Shown here piece by piece: positions 25,458 through 33,702 of a stretch of DNA of 64,000 nt. The position numbers and the translations under genes were made by a program. Numbering within the stretch: position 1 is the stretch's first letter; every line of letters begins with the position of its first letter. This stretch comes from Streptomyces rishiriensis (GTDB taxonomy: Bacteria > Actinomycetota > Actinomycetes > Streptomycetales > Streptomycetaceae), in assembly GCF_030815485.1 (NCBI RefSeq), contig NZ_JAUSWV010000002.1:5642001-5706000 (forward strand), given 5' to 3'. The notes beneath the pieces are model-generated. The model saw nothing but the letters and a program-made list of their open reading frames with translations, made no database searches and was not told the DNA's origin.

Positions 25458-26615
25458 CTATTCCTCGACGAGGAGCTTCTCCCGCAGCTGGGCCAGCGTA
25501 CGGGCCAGCAGGCGGGAGACGTGCATCTGCGAGATGCCGACCTCCTGCGCGATCTGCGACTGGGTCATGTTGCCGAAGAACCGCAGCAGCAGGATCCGCT
25601 TCTCACGCGGCGGGAGGTCCTCCAGGAGCGGCTTGAGGGACTCCCGGTACTCGACGCCCTCCAGCGCCTCGTCCTCCGCGCCGAGGGTGTCCGCGACCGC
25701 CGGCGACTCGTCGTCGGTGTCGGGCACGTCCAGGGAGAGGGTGGAGTAGGCGTTGGCGGACTCCAGGCCCTCCAGCACCTCCTCCTCCGAGATCGCCAGC
25801 TTCTCGGCCAGCTCGTGGACCGTGGGGGAGCGGCCGTGCTGCTGCGACAGCTCGGCCGTCGCCGTGGTCAGCGCCAGGCGCAGCTCCTGGAGCCGGCGCG
25901 GCACCCGCACCGCCCAGCCCTTGTCACGGAAGTGCCGCTTGATCTCCCCGACGACCGTCGGGGTCGCGTACGTGGAGAACTCCACGCCGCGCTCCGGGTC
26001 GAAGCGGTCGACCGACTTGATCAGGCCGATGGTGGCGACCTGGGTCAGGTCGTCCAGCGGCTCGCCGCGGTTGCGGAAGCGCCGCGCGAGGTGCTCCACG
26101 AGCGGCAGATGCATACGGACCAGCTGGTTGCGCATCTCCGCGTATTCGGCACTGGTGTTCTCGAGCTTGCGCAGCTCGATGAACATCGCCCGTGCGCCGC
26201 TGCGGTCCCCCGGTGCGGCGGGTGCCGGCACGGGGTGTACCGGCACGGGCGGTACCGGCAGGGGGGTCGCCGGTGGCTCGTGCTGCGTGCCCGGCACGCT
26301 CTGTTCGCCGTCTCGCTGGTGCTCGCTCATTGTCCCGCCCGTCGCCCTCTGTCGAGCCCTCGCCTCTGCTCGGCCCGGGGGCGAGCCCCCGATCCGCCTC
26401 TCCCGAGGCGAGCCCTGCACGGCACCTTCCGGCAGGCCCGCCTGCGCGGGGACCGAGTCGTCCTCCGGATGCGGCCGGGCCTGCTCGGGAATGCCGTCGA
26501 TGCCGTCCGCCATGCGTCGGGAACCGTCCGGAGAGACTGGAATCTCGGCGTTCTCGGCCGGCAGCTCCCGTGTGCCGCGCTCTTCGTCCCGCACCGGCCC
26601 GTCCCCGTTCCTCAC
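25458..26615 (-). CDS. sigH: SigH, SigB/SigF-family stress sigma factor
   Basis: This is an RNA polymerase sigma factor of the general-stress and sporulation type. Region 2 lies around LVRMHLPLVEHLARRF...DLTQVATIGLIKSVDRF, region 3 around RVPRRLQELRLAL, and region 4 ends in the HTH MTQSQIAQEVGISQMHVSRLL. The GTG at 26615 overlaps the prsH stop (GTGA) and gives 385 residues, with a 95-residue unstructured N-terminal extension. An internal ATG at 26330 (MSEHQRDG) would give a 290-residue form. S. coelicolor SigH is known to occur as several nested products, and the same frame here stays open back to 27047. It is presumably held inactive by PrsH. Confidence 0.92.
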   Translation of the reverse strand: MRNGDGPVRDEERGTRELPAENAEIPVSPDGSRRMADGIDGIPEQARPHPEDDSVPAQAGLPEGAVQGSPRERRIGGSPPGRAEARARQRATGGTMSEHQRDGEQSVPGTQHEPPATPLPVPPVPVHPVPAPAAPGDRSGARAMFIELRKLENTSAEYAEMRNQLVRMHLPLVEHLARRFRNRGEPLDDLTQVATIGLIKSVDRFDPERGVEFSTYATPTVVGEIKRHFRDKGWAVRVPRRLQELRLALTTATAELSQQHGRSPTVHELAEKLAISEEEVLEGLESANAYSTLSLDVPDTDDESPAVADTLGAEDEALEGVEYRESLKPLLEDLPPREKRILLLRFFGNMTQSQIAQEVGISQMHVSRLLARTLAQLREKLLVEE

Positions 26616-27025
26616 GCCGGCCCGGGTCCCGCGCCGCGCTGTTTGTAGAGACTGATCGTCACGGTCTTGTCCTCGTCGACGGCGGAGGACACCTTGCCCG
26701 CGAGGGCGGACAGGACGGTCCAGGCGAAGGTGTCCCGTGAGGGGGCGTGTCCGTCCGTGGTCGGCGCGGAGACGGTGACCTCCAGCGAGTCGTCGACGAG
26801 TCGGAACACGCAACTGAGTACGGAGCCGGGCACGGCCTGCTGAAGCAGGATCGCGCAGGCCTCGTCCACCGCGATGCGCAGGTCCTCGATCTCGTCCAGG
26901 GTGAAGTCCAAACGGGCCGCGAGGCCGGCCGTGGCCGTCCGCAGCACCGACAGGTAGGCACCCGCAGCCGGCAGCCGGACTTCCACGAAGTCCTGGGTCG
27001 CGGGCTCGCCTGCGATCTGGGACAC
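26612..27025 (-). CDS. prsH: Anti-sigma factor of SigH (PrsH/UshX)
   Basis: This 137-residue RsbW-like protein has a HATPase_c fold. It begins VSQIAGEPATQDFVEVRLPA at the GTG at 27025, with GGAGGTGA a few bases upstream. It should bind and silence SigH, whose gene follows with a 4-bp overlap. The helix that in RsbW and SpoIIAB carries the Mg2+-binding Asn reads DEACAILLQQA here, so the N-box Asn seems absent and kinase activity on an anti-anti-sigma is doubtful. Identity rests on the sigH linkage and the fold-level resemblance; the gene symbol follows S. coelicolor usage. Confidence 0.85.
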   Translation of the reverse strand: MSQIAGEPATQDFVEVRLPAAGAYLSVLRTATAGLAARLDFTLDEIEDLRIAVDEACAILLQQAVPGSVLSCVFRLVDDSLEVTVSAPTTDGHAPSRDTFAWTVLSALAGKVSSAVDEDKTVTISLYKQRGAGPGPA

Positions 27026-27319
27026 CCTCACCTCCAAGGTGGTACAAGCTTTTCGGGGCCGAGGGTCGCCCCCCGGGGTAACGCGTGTGTGGTGCAGCGG
27101 TGACGCTATCGCGCTCTCAAGTTTCTGTCCCCGGGACCCCAACCCCCTGGCGTCACTCACAGTAAAGCTGTGAACACGCTCCGTGTCTAGAGGTCGGTCG
27201 GCCCAAATGGGAACAGGGCGCGCCGGGTTGACGTACCCAGGCGTCAGATGGTCGAACCGTACCCGCCGGACGGCCGGGGCGTCATGGTCTCCCCGTACGG
27301 GGCTCGACGTAGGGGCTCC

Positions 27320-27580
27320 TCATACGAGGACATGGTCGACGAAGCACCAGCGCCAGTCCTCGCCGGGTTCGAAGGTCCGCATCACCGGGTGACCCGACTC
27401 CTTGTGGTGCTCCGTCGCGTGCCGGCTCGGCGAGGAGTCGCAGCAGCCGACGTGGCCGCAGGTCAGGCACAGTCGAAGTTGCACCGGGTGGGTACCGTCC
27501 CGCAGACACTCCGGACACGTCTCACCGAGCGGGACGGGTTCCGGGTGGGGCAGCGCGTCGGCGTGCGTGCACTGTTTCAT
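27320..27580 (-). CDS. UBP-type zinc finger protein
   Basis: This 86-residue protein is one zinc-finger domain of the ubiquitin-hydrolase (UBP/ZnF-UBP) type. The ligands are Cys and His residues in CTH, CPEC, CLTCGHVGCCDSS, RHATEHH and GHPV. Bacterial stand-alone copies have no known function and do not imply a ubiquitin system. The ATG is at 27580. It is divergent from the Na+/H+ antiporter with a 60-bp gap, so the two may share a control region. Confidence 0.85.
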   Translation of the reverse strand: MKQCTHADALPHPEPVPLGETCPECLRDGTHPVQLRLCLTCGHVGCCDSSPSRHATEHHKESGHPVMRTFEPGEDWRWCFVDHVLV

Positions 27581-27640
27581 GATTGCCAGATTACGACGGG
27601 CGTGCGGACGACCGCGCGGAAAAACGAGGGCGGGCTGGAC

Positions 27641-29239
27641 ATGGACGTGATGCCACTGCTGTTGCTGGTGGCCGGCAGTGCGGCGTTCGCGGCGGCGGCC
27701 CGGCGCACGCCGGTGCCCGCGCCGCTGCTGCTGGTGGCGGTCGGTCTGGTGGTGTCCTACCTGCCGGGGGTGCCCGACTACACCCTGGACCCGGACGTCG
27801 TGCTGCCGCTCCTGCTGCCCCCGCTGCTGTACACGTCGGCCACCGACAGCTCCTACCTCGACCTGCGCGCCCAGCTGCGTCCGGTGGCCCTGCTGTCGGT
27901 CGGGTACGTGCTCTTCGCGACCTTCGCCGTCGGCTGGGCGGCCTATCTGATCGTCCCCGGGCTGCCGCTGACGGCGGCACTGGTGCTGGGCGCGGTGGTG
28001 GCGCCGCCGGACGCGGTCGCGGCCACGGCGGTGGCCCGTCGGGTCGGCCTGCCGTCACGGATCACCACCATCCTCCAGGGCGAGTCGCTGCTGAACGACG
28101 CCACCGCGATCACCGCCTACAAGGTGGCCCTCGCGGTCGTGGTCGGCGAGGGCGCGTCCTGGGCCGGCGGCATCGAGGAGTTCCTGGTGGCGGCGGTCGG
28201 CGGGACCGCAGTCGGCCTGATCCTGATGGCCCCGCTGCACTGGCTGCGCACGCACCTCAAGGAGCCCCTGCTCCAGAACACGCTCTCCCTGCTGATCCCC
28301 TTCGTCGCGTACGCGGCGGCCGAGCAGTTCCACGCCTCCGGCGTCATCGCGGTGGTCGTCGTCGCGCTCTACCTGGGCCACCGCGCGTGGGAGGTCGACT
28401 TCGCGACCCGCCTCCAGGAGGAGGCCGTGTGGAAGATGGTCGCCTTCGTGCTGGAGTCGGCGGTGTTCGCGCTGATCGGCCTCCAGCTCCCGGTCGTCCT
28501 GAAGGGCCTCGGCGCCTACGAGGGCGTGGACGCCGCCTGGTACGCCGTCGCGCTGTTCTTCGTGGTCGTGGCGACGCGCTTCCTGTGGGTGTACCCGGCG
28601 ACCTTCCTGCCCCGGCTGCTGTCGGCGCGTATCCGCGCGCGGGAGGAGAATCCGACCTGGCGCGGGCCGATCGTCATCGCCTGGGCCGGCATGCGGGGTG
28701 TGGTCTCGCTCGCCATCGCCTTCTCCATCCCGCTCACCGTGGACCACGGCGACGCGCCCTTCCCGTACCGCAACCTGATCCTCTTCCTCACCTTCACGAC
28801 GGTCATCGGCACCCTGGTGGTGCAGGGGCTGAGCCTGCCGCCGCTCATCCGCCTGCTGAAGTTCCCCGAGCCCGACCCGCAGGCCGCGACGCTCGCCGAG
28901 GCCAACGCCCAGGCGCAGGCCTCCCGGGTCGCCGAGGAGCGCCTGGACGCGCTGCTCACCGATGAGCGCAACGCGCTCCCGCCGCCGCTCGCCGACCGGC
29001 TGCGCAGCGTTCTGGAGCGGCGCCGCAACGCCGTCTGGGAGCGCCTCGGGCAGGTCAACCCGGTCACCGGCGAGACCGTCGACGACACCTACCGGCGCCT
29101 CTCGCGCGAGATGATCAGCGCCGAGCGCGAGATGTTCGTCCGGCTGCGGGACGGCCGCTACATCGACGACGAGATGCTGCGCACGCTGCTGCGCCGACTG
29201 GACCTGGAGGAGGCGGCGGCGTTCCGGGAGACGGCCTAG
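27641..29239 (+). CDS. Na+/H+ antiporter, CPA1 (NhaP-like) family
   Basis: This 532-residue membrane protein has about 12 hydrophobic segments up to residue 400 and a hydrophilic cytoplasmic tail of about 130 residues. Family signatures are LVLGAVVAPPDAVAATAVARR and ILQGESLLNDATAITAYKVAL; the acidic N-D pair in LLND and the ...PPDAV helix are the ion-binding region. A second conserved block is WAGMRGVVSLAIAFSIPL. It expels Na+ (or K+) in exchange for protons. I chose the ATG at 27641 (MDVMPLLLLV), since the open frame before it looks non-coding. The charged tail may be regulatory. Confidence 0.92.
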   Translation: MDVMPLLLLVAGSAAFAAAARRTPVPAPLLLVAVGLVVSYLPGVPDYTLDPDVVLPLLLPPLLYTSATDSSYLDLRAQLRPVALLSVGYVLFATFAVGWAAYLIVPGLPLTAALVLGAVVAPPDAVAATAVARRVGLPSRITTILQGESLLNDATAITAYKVALAVVVGEGASWAGGIEEFLVAAVGGTAVGLILMAPLHWLRTHLKEPLLQNTLSLLIPFVAYAAAEQFHASGVIAVVVVALYLGHRAWEVDFATRLQEEAVWKMVAFVLESAVFALIGLQLPVVLKGLGAYEGVDAAWYAVALFFVVVATRFLWVYPATFLPRLLSARIRAREENPTWRGPIVIAWAGMRGVVSLAIAFSIPLTVDHGDAPFPYRNLILFLTFTTVIGTLVVQGLSLPPLIRLLKFPEPDPQAATLAEANAQAQASRVAEERLDALLTDERNALPPPLADRLRSVLERRRNAVWERLGQVNPVTGETVDDTYRRLSREMISAEREMFVRLRDGRYIDDEMLRTLLRRLDLEEAAAFRETA

Positions 29240-29269
29240 CCCCGTCGCGCGTCCGTCACGTCCCCGGCC

Positions 29270-30154
29270 TCACGGGAACGGGCGGCCCGTGATCACGGCC
29301 GTCACGGTCGTGCCGCGCGGGAAGGCGCCCTCCTCGGCCAGGACGACGAGGCCGTAGAGCGACTTGGCGACATAGAGACGTTCGACGGGCACCGCGTGGC
29401 GTCGCTCGAAATCGGCCGCGAAACTCTCGAGTTCGGGGGTGACACGGGCGTAGCCGCCGAAGTGGAAGCGTTCGTCCAGCAGCCACTCGCCCCGTCGGCC
29501 GCCGAAGGCCTCCTCCTGGAGCGCCTGTATCCCGTCGGCGAGGAAGCCTCCCCTGAGGACCGGTATCCCCAGGGTCCGCTGGTCGGGGGCGAGGCCGGCC
29601 GCCAGGCCTGCGAGGGTGCCGCCGGTGCCACAGGCCACGGCGACGACGTCGGTACGGCCCCGCAGCTCCTCGCCGAGCGCCCGGCAGCCGAGGACCGCCG
29701 CCGCGTTGCTGCCGCCCTCGGGCACGACGTACGCGTCCGGCGCGCCGACGGCGTCCAGGAGTCTCCCCAGCACGTCCGGCTCGGCCTTGCGGCGGTACGT
29801 CGAACGGTCCACGAAGCGCAGACGCATGCCGTCGGCCGCGCACCGGGCCAGGGACGGGTTCAGCGGCCGGCCGGCCAGTTCGTCGCCGCGCACCACGCCC
29901 ACCGTGGACATGCCGAGGAGACGGCCGGCGGCGGCCGTGGCCCGCAGGTGGTTGGAGTAGGCGCCCCCGAAGGTGACCAGCGTCCGTCCCGCCGCCCGCT
30001 CCAGATTGGGCGCGAGCTTGCGCCACTTGTTGCCGATCAGCTCGGGGTGGATCAGGTCGTCCCGCTTCAGCAGCAGCCGGACGCCGTGCCGCCGGAACCG
30101 GTCGTCGGACACTTCCTCGAGGGGCGACGGCAGGCGGGGGCGGAGATCGGTCAC
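29270..30154 (-). CDS. PLP-dependent deaminase (ACC deaminase/D-cysteine desulfhydrase family)
   Basis: This 294-residue fold-type II PLP enzyme has the Schiff-base lysine region ELIGNKWRKLAPNL, the substrate-binding FGGAYSNHLRATAAA and the phosphate-binding ACGTGGTLAGLAAG. Members act on 1-aminocyclopropane-1-carboxylate or D-cysteine, and the choice cannot be made by eye. The start is a GTG at 30154 (VTDLRPRLPSPLEEV). It diverges from the encapsulin gene across a 173-bp gap that includes a small inverted repeat TCGTG-TAATAG-CACGA (30225-30240). Confidence 0.88.
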   Translation of the reverse strand: MTDLRPRLPSPLEEVSDDRFRRHGVRLLLKRDDLIHPELIGNKWRKLAPNLERAAGRTLVTFGGAYSNHLRATAAAGRLLGMSTVGVVRGDELAGRPLNPSLARCAADGMRLRFVDRSTYRRKAEPDVLGRLLDAVGAPDAYVVPEGGSNAAAVLGCRALGEELRGRTDVVAVACGTGGTLAGLAAGLAPDQRTLGIPVLRGGFLADGIQALQEEAFGGRRGEWLLDERFHFGGYARVTPELESFAADFERRHAVPVERLYVAKSLYGLVVLAEEGAFPRGTTVTAVITGRPFP

Positions 30155-30327
30155 CCGCTCATTGTCGAACACCGTTCGGTGAAACGTACCTCTTCCCTGC
30201 CCACGTTGATCCATTCCCGCTCTTTCGTGTAATAGCACGAGCACACTCCGTGATGGAAGGCTTGCCGCGTGAACGAAGTGCACCGGCGCAGTTCGGCGCC
30301 CGTGCATGAACCGGGAGGGCATTTCTC

Positions 30328-31734
30328 ATGTCGGTAGGCGAAGAGGTCCGCGCGGAGTCGGGCAAGCCGCAGCAGAGTCTCGGCACCGCGGCGGCGCGGA
30401 ACCTGGCCACCACGACCAAGTCCGCACCGCAGATGCAGGAGATCAGCTCCCGCTGGCTGCTGCGGAATCTGCCCTGGGTGGACGTGCAGGGCGGCACGTA
30501 CCGGGTCAACAGGCGTCTGACGTACGCGGTGGGCGACGGCCGCATCACGTTCGTGAAGACCGGCGACCGCGTCGAGGTCATCCCGGCCGAGCTGGGCGAA
30601 CTGCCCGCGCTGCGCTCCTACGAGGACGAGGAAGTGCTCGCAGAACTCGCCTCCCGCTGCCGGCAGCGGGAGTTCGGCCCGGGCGAGGTCATCGCCTCCT
30701 TCGGCAGCCAGAGCGAAGAGGTCTACCTGCTGGCGCACGGCCGTGTCGAGAAGGTCGGCACCGGCCCCTACGGCGACGACCAGGTGCTCGGAGTCCTCGC
30801 CGACGGCGCGTACTTCGGCGACCAGGCGCTGCTCGACGCGGACGCCATCTGGGAGTACACGGCCCGCGCGGACACGGCCTGCACGGTGCTGGTCCTGGCC
30901 CGGCAGGACGTCGAACAGGTCGCGGAGCGTGCCGACTCGCTGAGCGGGCATCTCCAGCAGTTGCGCGCGATTCCCGAGCAGCGGACCAACAAGTACGGCG
31001 AGAAGGAGGTCGACCTCGCCGCCGGTCACGCCGGCGAGCCGGACATCCCGCACACGTTCGTGGACTACGACGCCCGCCCGCGTGAGTACGAACTGAGCAT
31101 CGCCCAGACCGTCCTGCGCATCCACTCGCGCGTGGCCGACCTCTACAACCAGCCGATGAACCAGACCGAGCAGCAGTTGCGGCTGACCGTCGAGGCGCTC
31201 AAGGAGCGCCAGGAGCACGAGCTCGTCAACAACCGCGAGTTCGGCCTGCTGCACAACTGCGAGTACGACCAGCGGCTCCAGCCGCACGACGGTGTGCCCG
31301 GGCCGGACGACCTGGACGAACTCCTCAGCAGGCGGCGTGGCACCAAGATGCTGCTCGCCCACCCGCGCGCGATCTCCGCGATCGGCCGTGAGCTCAACAA
31401 GCGGGGGCTCGTCCCCGAGACGATCGATGTCGGCGGCAACCGGATCCCGACCTGGCGCGGGGTGCCGATCTACCCGTGCAACAAGATCCCGGTCACCGAG
31501 GCCCGCACCAGCTGCATCATCGCGTTGCGTCTGGGCCAGGAGGACCAGGGTGTCATCGGACTGCGTCAGTCCGGTATCCCGGACGAGATCGAGCCGAGCC
31601 TGTCGGTGCGGTTCATGGGCATCAACGAACAGGCCATCATCAAGTACCTGGTCACGGCCTACTACTCGGCCGCGGTCCTGGTGCCGGACGCGCTGGGCGT
31701 TCTGGAGAACGTCGAGATCGGCCGCTGGCGGTGA
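30328..31734 (+). CDS. Family 2B encapsulin shell protein with cyclic-nucleotide-binding-like insert (EshA/EshB-like)
   Basis: This 468-residue protein assembles into a virus-capsid-derived protein nanocompartment. Residues 1-90 carry the N-terminal arm and start of the HK97-like fold, and 235-468 contain the rest. A CNBD-like domain is inserted at about 95-205 (LASRCRQREFGPGEVIASFG, then FGDQALL at 163-169). That layout defines family 2B encapsulins, to which Streptomyces EshA belongs. The canonical phosphate-binding Arg after FGE.ALL is not seen (the place reads LLDADAIWEYTARAD), so cAMP binding is doubtful. The ATG has GGGAGG 9 bp upstream. The stop overlaps the next gene, a polyprenyl synthase, which is the expected cargo. 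Confidence 0.93.
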   Translation: MSVGEEVRAESGKPQQSLGTAAARNLATTTKSAPQMQEISSRWLLRNLPWVDVQGGTYRVNRRLTYAVGDGRITFVKTGDRVEVIPAELGELPALRSYEDEEVLAELASRCRQREFGPGEVIASFGSQSEEVYLLAHGRVEKVGTGPYGDDQVLGVLADGAYFGDQALLDADAIWEYTARADTACTVLVLARQDVEQVAERADSLSGHLQQLRAIPEQRTNKYGEKEVDLAAGHAGEPDIPHTFVDYDARPREYELSIAQTVLRIHSRVADLYNQPMNQTEQQLRLTVEALKERQEHELVNNREFGLLHNCEYDQRLQPHDGVPGPDDLDELLSRRRGTKMLLAHPRAISAIGRELNKRGLVPETIDVGGNRIPTWRGVPIYPCNKIPVTEARTSCIIALRLGQEDQGVIGLRQSGIPDEIEPSLSVRFMGINEQAIIKYLVTAYYSAAVLVPDALGVLENVEIGRWR

Positions 31735-32843
31735 CCTCCGCCACCAGGCGGTACCGGGGGGAGACGCGCGAAAGGCGGAGGCCCATCGGGAGCCAGGGCG
31801 ACAGCGGTCCGGGGCCGGCCGACGGGCACGACGCGGCGGTGATCCTGGAGCGCTCCCGGGCGTCGGTCGATCCGGAACTGCGCGCGGCCGTCGACTCGCT
31901 GCCCGGCTCCATGCGCCGGGTCGCGCTCTACCACTTCGGCTGGGAGCACGCCGACGGCACCCCGGCGGCGGGCAACGCGGGCAAGGCGATCCGTCCGGCC
32001 CTCGTGCTCGCCGCGGCCGCCGCGCTCGGTGGCCCGGCGGCCCGGGCGGTGGCGCTGCGGGCGGCCGCGGCGGTCGAACTGGTGCACAACTTCACGCTGT
32101 TGCACGACGACGTGATGGACCGGGACACCACCCGGCGGCACCGACCCACCGCCTGGACCGTGTTCGGCGACGCCGACGCGATCCTCGCCGGGGACGCCCT
32201 GCAGGCTCTCGCGCTGGGGCTGCTGGCCGCCGACCCGCATCCCGCGTCATCGGCGGCGGCCCGCCGGGTCGCGGCCTGTGTGATCGAACTCTGCGCGGGC
32301 CAGCAGGCGGACACGGCCATGGAGAAACGCGGCCCCGCCGAGATCACCCTCGACGAGGTGCTCGTCATGGCCGAGGCCAAGACGGGAGCACTGCTCGGCT
32401 GCGCCTGTGCCGTGGGCGCGCTGTACGCGGGCGCGGCCGAGGAGGACGTGGACGCGCTGGACGCGTTCGGCCGGGAGGCCGGGCTCGCCTTCCAGCTCAT
32501 CGACGACGTGATCGGCCTGTGGGGTGACCCGCGGCACACCGGCAAGCCGGCCGGCGCGGATCTCGCCGCCCGCAAGAAGTCCTTGCCGGTGGTCGCCGCG
32601 CTGACCTCCGGCACCCCGGCGGCCGGTGAACTGGCCGAGCTGTACGCGGCGCCCTACGCCCCGGCCGACCTGGAGCGCACGACCCTGGCCGTCGAGCGGG
32701 CCGGCGGTCGCGAGTGGGCCCAGGAGCAGGCGGCCGACCGTATGGCCCGCGCGATGCACGAGCTGGCCCGGGCGATCCCGGACCCGGAGTCGGCGGGCGG
32801 CCTGCTGTCCCTGGCGGAGTTCGTGACACGGCGCAGCAGCTGA
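31731..32843 (+). CDS. Encapsulin cargo: polyprenyl diphosphate synthase
   Basis: This 370-residue isoprenyl synthase condenses IPP with allylic diphosphates. Class motifs are GKAIRP (84-89), the first Asp-rich motif DDVMD (126-130), the second FQLIDDVIGLWGD (255-266) and the KKS pair at 282-284. Residues 1-35 are hydrophilic and Arg/Gly-rich with no fold, and could be the signal that loads the enzyme into the shell. The GTG at 31731 overlaps the shell stop (GTGA), giving tight stoichiometric coupling. Chain length is uncertain: bulky residues before DDVMD (HNFTLLH) suggest a short-to-medium product. A terminator hairpin follows. Confidence 0.9.
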   Translation: MTSATRRYRGETRERRRPIGSQGDSGPGPADGHDAAVILERSRASVDPELRAAVDSLPGSMRRVALYHFGWEHADGTPAAGNAGKAIRPALVLAAAAALGGPAARAVALRAAAAVELVHNFTLLHDDVMDRDTTRRHRPTAWTVFGDADAILAGDALQALALGLLAADPHPASSAAARRVAACVIELCAGQQADTAMEKRGPAEITLDEVLVMAEAKTGALLGCACAVGALYAGAAEEDVDALDAFGREAGLAFQLIDDVIGLWGDPRHTGKPAGADLAARKKSLPVVAALTSGTPAAGELAELYAAPYAPADLERTTLAVERAGGREWAQEQAADRMARAMHELARAIPDPESAGGLLSLAEFVTRRSS

Positions 32844-32925
32844 GACGCGACCGGTCCGATCGGGCGGTAGAGCACGAAGGCTGACGAAGGAAGCCGGACC
32901 GATTCCACCGAAATCTCCGGCGCGA

Positions 32926-32960
32926 CGGGTCCCGCACATCCCCGCGGTGTGCGGGACCCG
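32926..32960. terminator. Terminator of the encapsulin operon
   Basis: CGGGTCCCGCACA and TGTGCGGGACCCG are perfect 13-bp arms with a 9-nt loop. It lies between the cargo stop and the convergent TetR stop, so it can act in both directions. Confidence 0.85.
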
Positions 32961-32972
32961 CCGGCGTGGGGT

Positions 32973-33578
32973 CTACCCGGGGTCCTCGCCGCCGTCCGGG
33001 ACCACCGTCGCCACGATCCGCTCGACCAGCCCCTCCGGCACCCCCACCCCCGGCAGAACGCCGTCCAGGACGCCCGGCAGGGTCAGGTGCTCCAGGAGCA
33101 GTCCCAGCATCGCGAGGTACAGGACGACGACGGTCTCGTCGCCGCCTGGCAGGCGGGCCTCGCGGTGGAAGTCCATGCCGTACTCGAGGTCGCCGCGCAC
33201 CGACGTGGTGAAGGAGGTGCGGAGGTCGGGGCGCCGGGTGGCCTCGAGGCGCATCTCCAGCAGGGCGAGGTAGCCGCTCCGGTCACGGGTCGCGCGGGCC
33301 ATCAGGTCGTGCATGAACGCCGTGACCAGGGAACGGTCGCGCGGCTGCGCCAGCAGCGCGCCGAGCACCTCCGGGTCGGGCGCCAGGCGGACGTGCAGCC
33401 GGGCGTCGATCTGGCGCAGCAGGTCGTCGCGCCCGGTGAAGTAGTTGGAGGCGGTGCCCACCGGCACCGCCGCGGCGGAGTCCACCGCGCGGAAGGTGAG
33501 CCCGCGCGCGCCCTCCCGCGCGAGTACTTCCACCCCGGCGTCCACCAGGGCCGCCCGGCGCTCCGGATTTCCGGCCAT
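32973..33578 (-). CDS. TetR-family regulator
   Basis: This 201-residue repressor has an N-terminal HTH (about 8-55, GLTFRAVDSAAAVPVGTASNYF, then GRDDLLRQI). A helical ligand domain with no recognisable specificity follows. It is divergent from the reductase-like gene at 33703, and an 8-bp inverted repeat TTTCCCGG-AACG-CCGGGAAA lies between them. This is the classic regulator-target layout, so the reductase is its probable target. The ATG is at 33578. Confidence 0.9.
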   Translation of the reverse strand: MAGNPERRAALVDAGVEVLAREGARGLTFRAVDSAAAVPVGTASNYFTGRDDLLRQIDARLHVRLAPDPEVLGALLAQPRDRSLVTAFMHDLMARATRDRSGYLALLEMRLEATRRPDLRTSFTTSVRGDLEYGMDFHREARLPGGDETVVVLYLAMLGLLLEHLTLPGVLDGVLPGVGVPEGLVERIVATVVPDGGEDPG

Positions 33579-33608
33579 GCGGAATCCTCTTCTCTCACTT
33601 GGCTCCGT

Positions 33609-33628
33609 TTTCCCGGAACGCCGGGAAA
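33609..33628. promoter_or_regulatory. Probable TetR operator
   Basis: TTTCCCGG-AACG-CCGGGAAA is a perfect inverted repeat 31 bp upstream of the TetR start and 75 bp upstream of the reductase start. It is followed by a candidate -35 box TTGCAA at 33634-33639 reading toward the reductase. Confidence 0.6.
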
Positions 33629-33702
33629 TCCCCTTGCAACCACTACAAGTGAAGTACTACAACTGGAGTGGTTCGAAGGAAGCCTACGGAAAGAGCCCCC
33701 AC

